NCBI GenBank assembly: GCA_017165825.1 | Contig: CM029383.1 | Location: 25,138,450-25,202,449 of the forward strand | Direction of reading: 5' to 3' | Length of the DNA: 64,000 nucleotides | From: Hepsetus odoe | Taxonomy: Eukaryota > Chordata > Actinopteri > Characiformes > Hepsetidae | Shown here: one piece after another, positions 60,801 to 64,000 of the stretch | How the letters are laid out: each line of letters begins with the position of its first letter | Position numbering within the stretch: position 1 is the stretch's first letter | Notes under the pieces: model-generated | Databases searched by the model: none | Seen by the model: the letters and a program-made list of their open reading frames with translations, nothing else | What the model was told of the DNA's origin: nothing | Made by a program: the position numbers and the translations under genes

Positions 60801-61719
60801 ACAGAGACAGAGGAATAGTGAGAGAGAGACAGATATTCCCAAGGAAACACACAGTTTAACCGTGTGTGTGAGAATGAGTGTTTTGAGAGCGTGTGTGTGT
60901 GTGTGTGTGAGAATATGAGTGTTTTGAGAGCGTGTGTGTGTGTGAGTGTAAGGTGTTGAGGCGTGTGTGTGTGTGTGAATAGGGTGTTTTGAGGCGTGTG
61001 TGTGTGTGTGTGAATAGGTGTTTTGAGCGTGTGTGTGTGTGTGAATATGAGTGTTTGAGGTGTGAGTGAATGAGGTGTTTGAGTGTGAGTGTGTGTGTGT
61101 GTGTGAGGAATGAGTGTTTTGAGAGCGTGTGTGTGTTAGTGTGTGTGTGAGAATATGAGTGTTTTGAGAGTGTGTGTGTGTGTGTGTGTGAGAATGAGTG
61201 TTGAGAGCGTGTGTGTGTGTGAATAGGAGTGTTTTGAGAGCGTGTGTGTGTGTGTGTGAATATGAGTGTTTTGAGAGTGTGTGTGAATATGAGTGTTTGA
61301 GTGTGTGTGAATATGAGTGTTTTGAGTGTGTGTGAATATGAGTGTTTTGAAATTAATGTTGTGTGTGAATATATGAGTGTTTTGAGAGTGTGTGTGAATA
61401 CTAGTGTTTTGAGAGTGTGATTGTGAGTGTGTGTGTGTGTGTGTGTGTACCTGTTTCAAGGGGACTTTACAGGCAATAAAGCGAGTTCCAGGAATCCTCT
61501 TCCCCACAGCACTGTATTCAGTCCACCTTAAAAGATCCACACAGAGCAGCCTTGAGGAGCAGTTCAGTCAACAGTGTGACCCCCTGCTTTCCCCTCTGCT
61601 CCCAGAGGAGCCTGCTGCTGGGCTCTGACAGGGGGAGCGTTTCTGATTTGTGCTCAATTTTTCATAATTCTGTTAAAAGGAGAATCTTACCGCTCAGGGA
61701 TTTTCTTATTCGGAGACAT
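57883..61719 (-). CDS. dusp11: RNA 5'-triphosphatase/phosphatase DUSP11 (PIR1)
   Basis: Nuclear dual-specificity-type phosphatase that removes 5' phosphates from tri- and diphosphorylated RNA. Minus-strand exons: 61719-61691 (MSPNKKIPER), 61526-61451 (WTEYSAVGKRIPGTRFIACK), 60696-60564 (ESFGPFDLLSVLEKQGQELA, VIDLT), 60331-60208 (DLPDTWHYLKIFTAGHEVPS), 59763-59703 (LIGVHCTHGLNRTGYLVCR, the HCxxxxxR catalytic loop), 59613-59567 (YLIDVDGVEPHEAID), 59467-59392 (FNTSRGHNIERQNYLEDLKS) and 58186-57883 (Pro/Arg-rich tail, RHRHGKARRNQRR, stop). The HCTHGLNRTGY loop is diagnostic of this family. Exon 3 has a one-base frame break after VIDLT, beyond which another frame gives TTRRYRPQ. The rest is intact. 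Confidence 0.94.
59066..59300 (+). mobile_element. tRNA-derived SINE in the last dusp11 intron
   Basis: GGGCAGCGGTAGCCTAGTGG head, GGATTCAAACCCC B box, GAGGTACCCTTGAGCAAGGT, GCTCCCCGGGCACTTTCATA and CAATTTCGTTGTGG, ending AGTCACTTTCACT. It is the full-length type of this family in plus orientation. Confidence 0.88.
59920..60185. repeat. 29-bp minisatellite in a dusp11 intron, ~9 copies
   Basis: The unit is GAATGGGTGGGGCTAAAGGA plus CTGTAAGCT. Copies at the left are nearly identical and those at the right diverge. Related single units occur at 59330-59390 and in a setd1a intron at 5630-5692. Confidence 0.9.
60860..61450. repeat. GTGT-rich minisatellite in dusp11 intron 2
   Basis: Irregular ~30-45-bp units contain GAGTGTTTTGAGAGCG, a (GT)n run and GAATATGA. 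The minus-strand His/Thr-rich frame is an artefact of the repeat. It abuts the donor of the exon starting at 61451. Confidence 0.88.
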
Positions 61720-61741
61720 AATCACAATCCAGAACAGCAGC

Positions 61742-61983
<242 letters not shown>

Positions 61984-62148
61984 CCCCGGCTGGTCCAGAG
62001 GAGGAGTCTGGAGAGAAGCTGTTCAAGAAGAGACCGATTAGAAAGAGGGAAGAAAGCAAAGGTGTACTAGAAAATCCTCCCTCATTTCATAAGAATAATG
62101 ATGACAATGATTAGTCATAATGTGTACCTGAGAGAGATCTGCGCACTT

Positions 62149-62150
<2 letters not shown>

Positions 62151-62188
<38 letters not shown>
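62151..62188. repeat. (AAT)n microsatellite
   Basis: Twelve to thirteen uninterrupted AAT units. Confidence 0.95.
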
Positions 62189-62190
<2 letters not shown>

Positions 62191-62339
62191 GCCAGTGCTC
62201 AGTGAAGTTCTGATAGCCACCATGCTAACCGCTCCTTCCAAAGCGCTTCAGCATAAACAGACACACACTCAGCACCTACTGCTCTTCCTCGTGTCGTGCT
62301 ACTAATAATCGATAATCAATTTAATAAACAGTTAAATAA

Positions 62340-62460
62340 CCATTTTACTGATCAATCAGCGCTGCCGAAACGCCACACTCACCCAGCCGGAACAGCCACG
62401 AGCTCAGTGACGTCACTCAACAGCTGCTACTGCAGCGGTGCGGAGCGCCTCCTGCTGGTG
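62340..62460 (-). promoter_or_regulatory. Candidate dusp11 promoter with a consensus CRE
   Basis: A short GC-richer block contains the full palindromic cAMP response element TGACGTCA at 62408-62415, about 690 bases upstream (minus sense) of the dusp11 start codon. If it drives dusp11, a 5' non-coding exon or long 5' UTR across the GA tract is required. This is inference. Confidence 0.35.
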
Positions 62461-62594
62461 AGGGAGAGTACTACATGATTTACACAAGCAGTAAACACAA
62501 TACACACTAACGCATACTAATACACACCAGTACAAACTAACACATACATACTTGAATTTAATTAATTCACTTGAATGCACTTGTTGATGTAATT

Positions 62595-62828
62595 GAAGTG
62601 AAAGTGACTATTCTTGTCATTGTGAGAACACAGCTTAGCGTGAACCACAACGAAATTGGAGTGCTGCATTTAACCCATGCACAAACAGACACCATGCATG
62701 AAAGCGCCCGGGGAGCAGTGATGGGGACGGCACCTTGCTAAGGCCTCAGGGCAACCTACTAGTGAGGGTTTGAACCCACAATCTTCGAGCCTGGGACCAA
62801 CTCCCTAACCACTGGGTCTGCTGCCCTT
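62595..62828 (-). mobile_element. tRNA-derived SINE
   Basis: Minus-oriented copy with AAAGTGACTATTCTTGTCAT, AACCACAACGAAATTGGAGT, AAAGCGCCCGGGGAGCAGTG and ACTCCCTAACCACTGG. It is the same family as 45010-45254. Confidence 0.85.
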
Positions 62829-62944
62829 ATGCACACATAACACACACCGCCACCCCAGAGACACACTACATACCTAGCCACACATACACACACTAATACA
62901 CACCAGAACACACTACCACACACTAATACAAACCACTACACACT

Positions 62945-64000
62945 AAAACATGTGGCTGTAAAAATGGCTGAAGTTAATACTTATCTTAAGAAGAGGGAGG
63001 AGCACAGGGTGATGTATAAGTGAAAAGGACTATTCTTGTCATTGTGAAATGCAGCAAAATTAAATTACACCTCTGCTTTTCACCCACACATGCAGCAGGG
63101 GGCAACTATTGAAAGTGCCCAGAGAGCAGTGATGGGGACAGTACCTTGCTCAAGGGTACCTCAGGGCAACGTCCTAGTCTGGGATTTGAACCCGCATAGA
63201 CCTTCTGAGCTTGGGGCCAACTCCTAACCACAAGGCCACCACCTGCTAGAGCACTAAGGTGGAGAAGATGCTCCCCAAGGTGAATTATATCCTTTTACTA
63301 GGGAGGTCAGTCTGAAGTAGATTGGAGACTATAAAGTAGTGACAGGGGAGAATGTAGCTAAACAGCATAAGATGGTGGTCTGTAGGCTGACCTTGAAGTC
63401 AAGAAGTGGGTGCAGAGTCAAGGATTAAGTGGTGAGCTACTAGTGAGTTCAAGAGCTACTGGATTTCTGGGAAACTACTGCAGAAGTGGTAAGGCAGACA
63501 AGTAGGTGTGACAGGTAGGAGGAAGTAGGAGAATAAAGAAAACCTGGTGGTGGAACCCAGAAGTCCAGGAGTGTATACAGAAGAATAGGCAGGTGAAGAA
63601 GAAGTGGAATGAGGAAGAAGAGAAATGAAAAACGTAGACAGGAGTACAAGGAGAGAACTTTGAGGTCAAGAGAAGCGGTGGTGAAGACTGAGAAGATCAG
63701 GTGTTTGGTGAATTGAAGTTGGAGGAAGTAGGAGGAGAGAGGACCTTTACCGATTGGCTAGACAGAGAGACAGATCTGGGAAAGATGTGCAACAGGTCAG
63801 GACGATTAAAGATAGAAATGGAAACGTACACACAGGTGAACAGAGCGTGTTGAGCAGATGGAAGGAGAACTTTGAGGGGCTGATGAATGAAGAAAATGAG
63901 AGAGAGAGAAGACTGGATGATGTGAGGATAGTGAACCAGGAAGTGCAGCAAATAAGCAAGATGGAAGTAAGGCAGCGATGACGAGGCCTGGAAGGCTGTT
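62945..64000 (+). mobile_element. RTE-type LINE (copy C), runs off the window
   Basis: GGCTGAAGTTAATACTTATC and AAGAAGAGGGAGGAGCACAG match the endonuclease region of copies A and B. After a SINE (63018-63246) the LINE continues to the window end with GATTGGCTAGACAGAGAGAC and RLDDVRIVNQEVQQISKM-type sequence. It is 5'-truncated and full of indels. Confidence 0.82.
63018..63246 (-). mobile_element. tRNA-derived SINE nested in RTE copy C
   Basis: Minus-oriented copy with AAAGGACTATTCTTGTCATT, AGTGCCCAGAGAGCAGTGAT, TTGCTCAAGGGTACCTCAGG and a degraded head GGCCTTGTGGTTAGGAG (reverse sense). LINE sequence flanks both sides. Confidence 0.8.

Noticed and set aside
61136..61450. His/Thr-rich minus-strand open frame after dusp11 exon 2
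   Set aside because: Read-through of the exon into the GTGT minisatellite past a good GT donor at 61449-61450.

Overview
The window is nuclear DNA of a vertebrate, almost certainly a ray-finned (teleost) fish. It has split genes with consensus splice sites, long CA/GT and CT/GA microsatellites, tRNA-derived SINEs, and L2/CR1- and RTE-type LINEs. Five host genes can be read. setd1a (plus strand, 5' end outside the window) occupies about 1-12538. It is followed on the minus strand by a GPI-type carbonic anhydrase (16300-23183), dgcr2 (25397-32893), ess2/dgcr14 (39837-46458) and dusp11 (57883-61719). setd1a and the carbonic anhydrase converge. dgcr2 and ess2 are neighbours, as they are in the human 22q11 DiGeorge interval.

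The left third is repeat-rich and error-prone. setd1a carries about ten frame breaks although its protein is recognisable from the RRM to the last residues of the post-SET region. One setd1a intron is a GC-rich minisatellite (10005-11239). Another (9001-9828) has textbook U12-type AT-AC signals. A 4.5-kb array (17430-21950) with a 39-bp unit made of three 13-mers fills one carbonic anhydrase intron and starts at its splice donor. dgcr2 and ess2 read cleanly through every exon.

Introns and intergenic DNA hold an L2-like LINE cut in two by an RTE-type LINE with an 18-bp target duplication (33905-39010). A second RTE copy sits in ess2 intron 1 and carries SINE insertions. A third starts at the right edge of the window.

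The most unusual item is a 9.3-kb DNA transposon at 46735-56032, bounded by 386-bp inverted repeats about 98% identical by eye. It lies under 300 bp upstream of the ess2 start codon. It encodes a split SGNH-hydrolase-like gene, a PHD-finger-like region, a DDE-type (MULE-like) transposase core, a transposase tail running into a USP-type ubiquitin peptidase, and a Ulp1/SENP-type peptidase. A 0.46-kb degenerate relative with the same termini lies just beyond it (56055-56515). The reading frames are interrupted, so this copy may be dead, or it may partly reflect the indel noise seen elsewhere.
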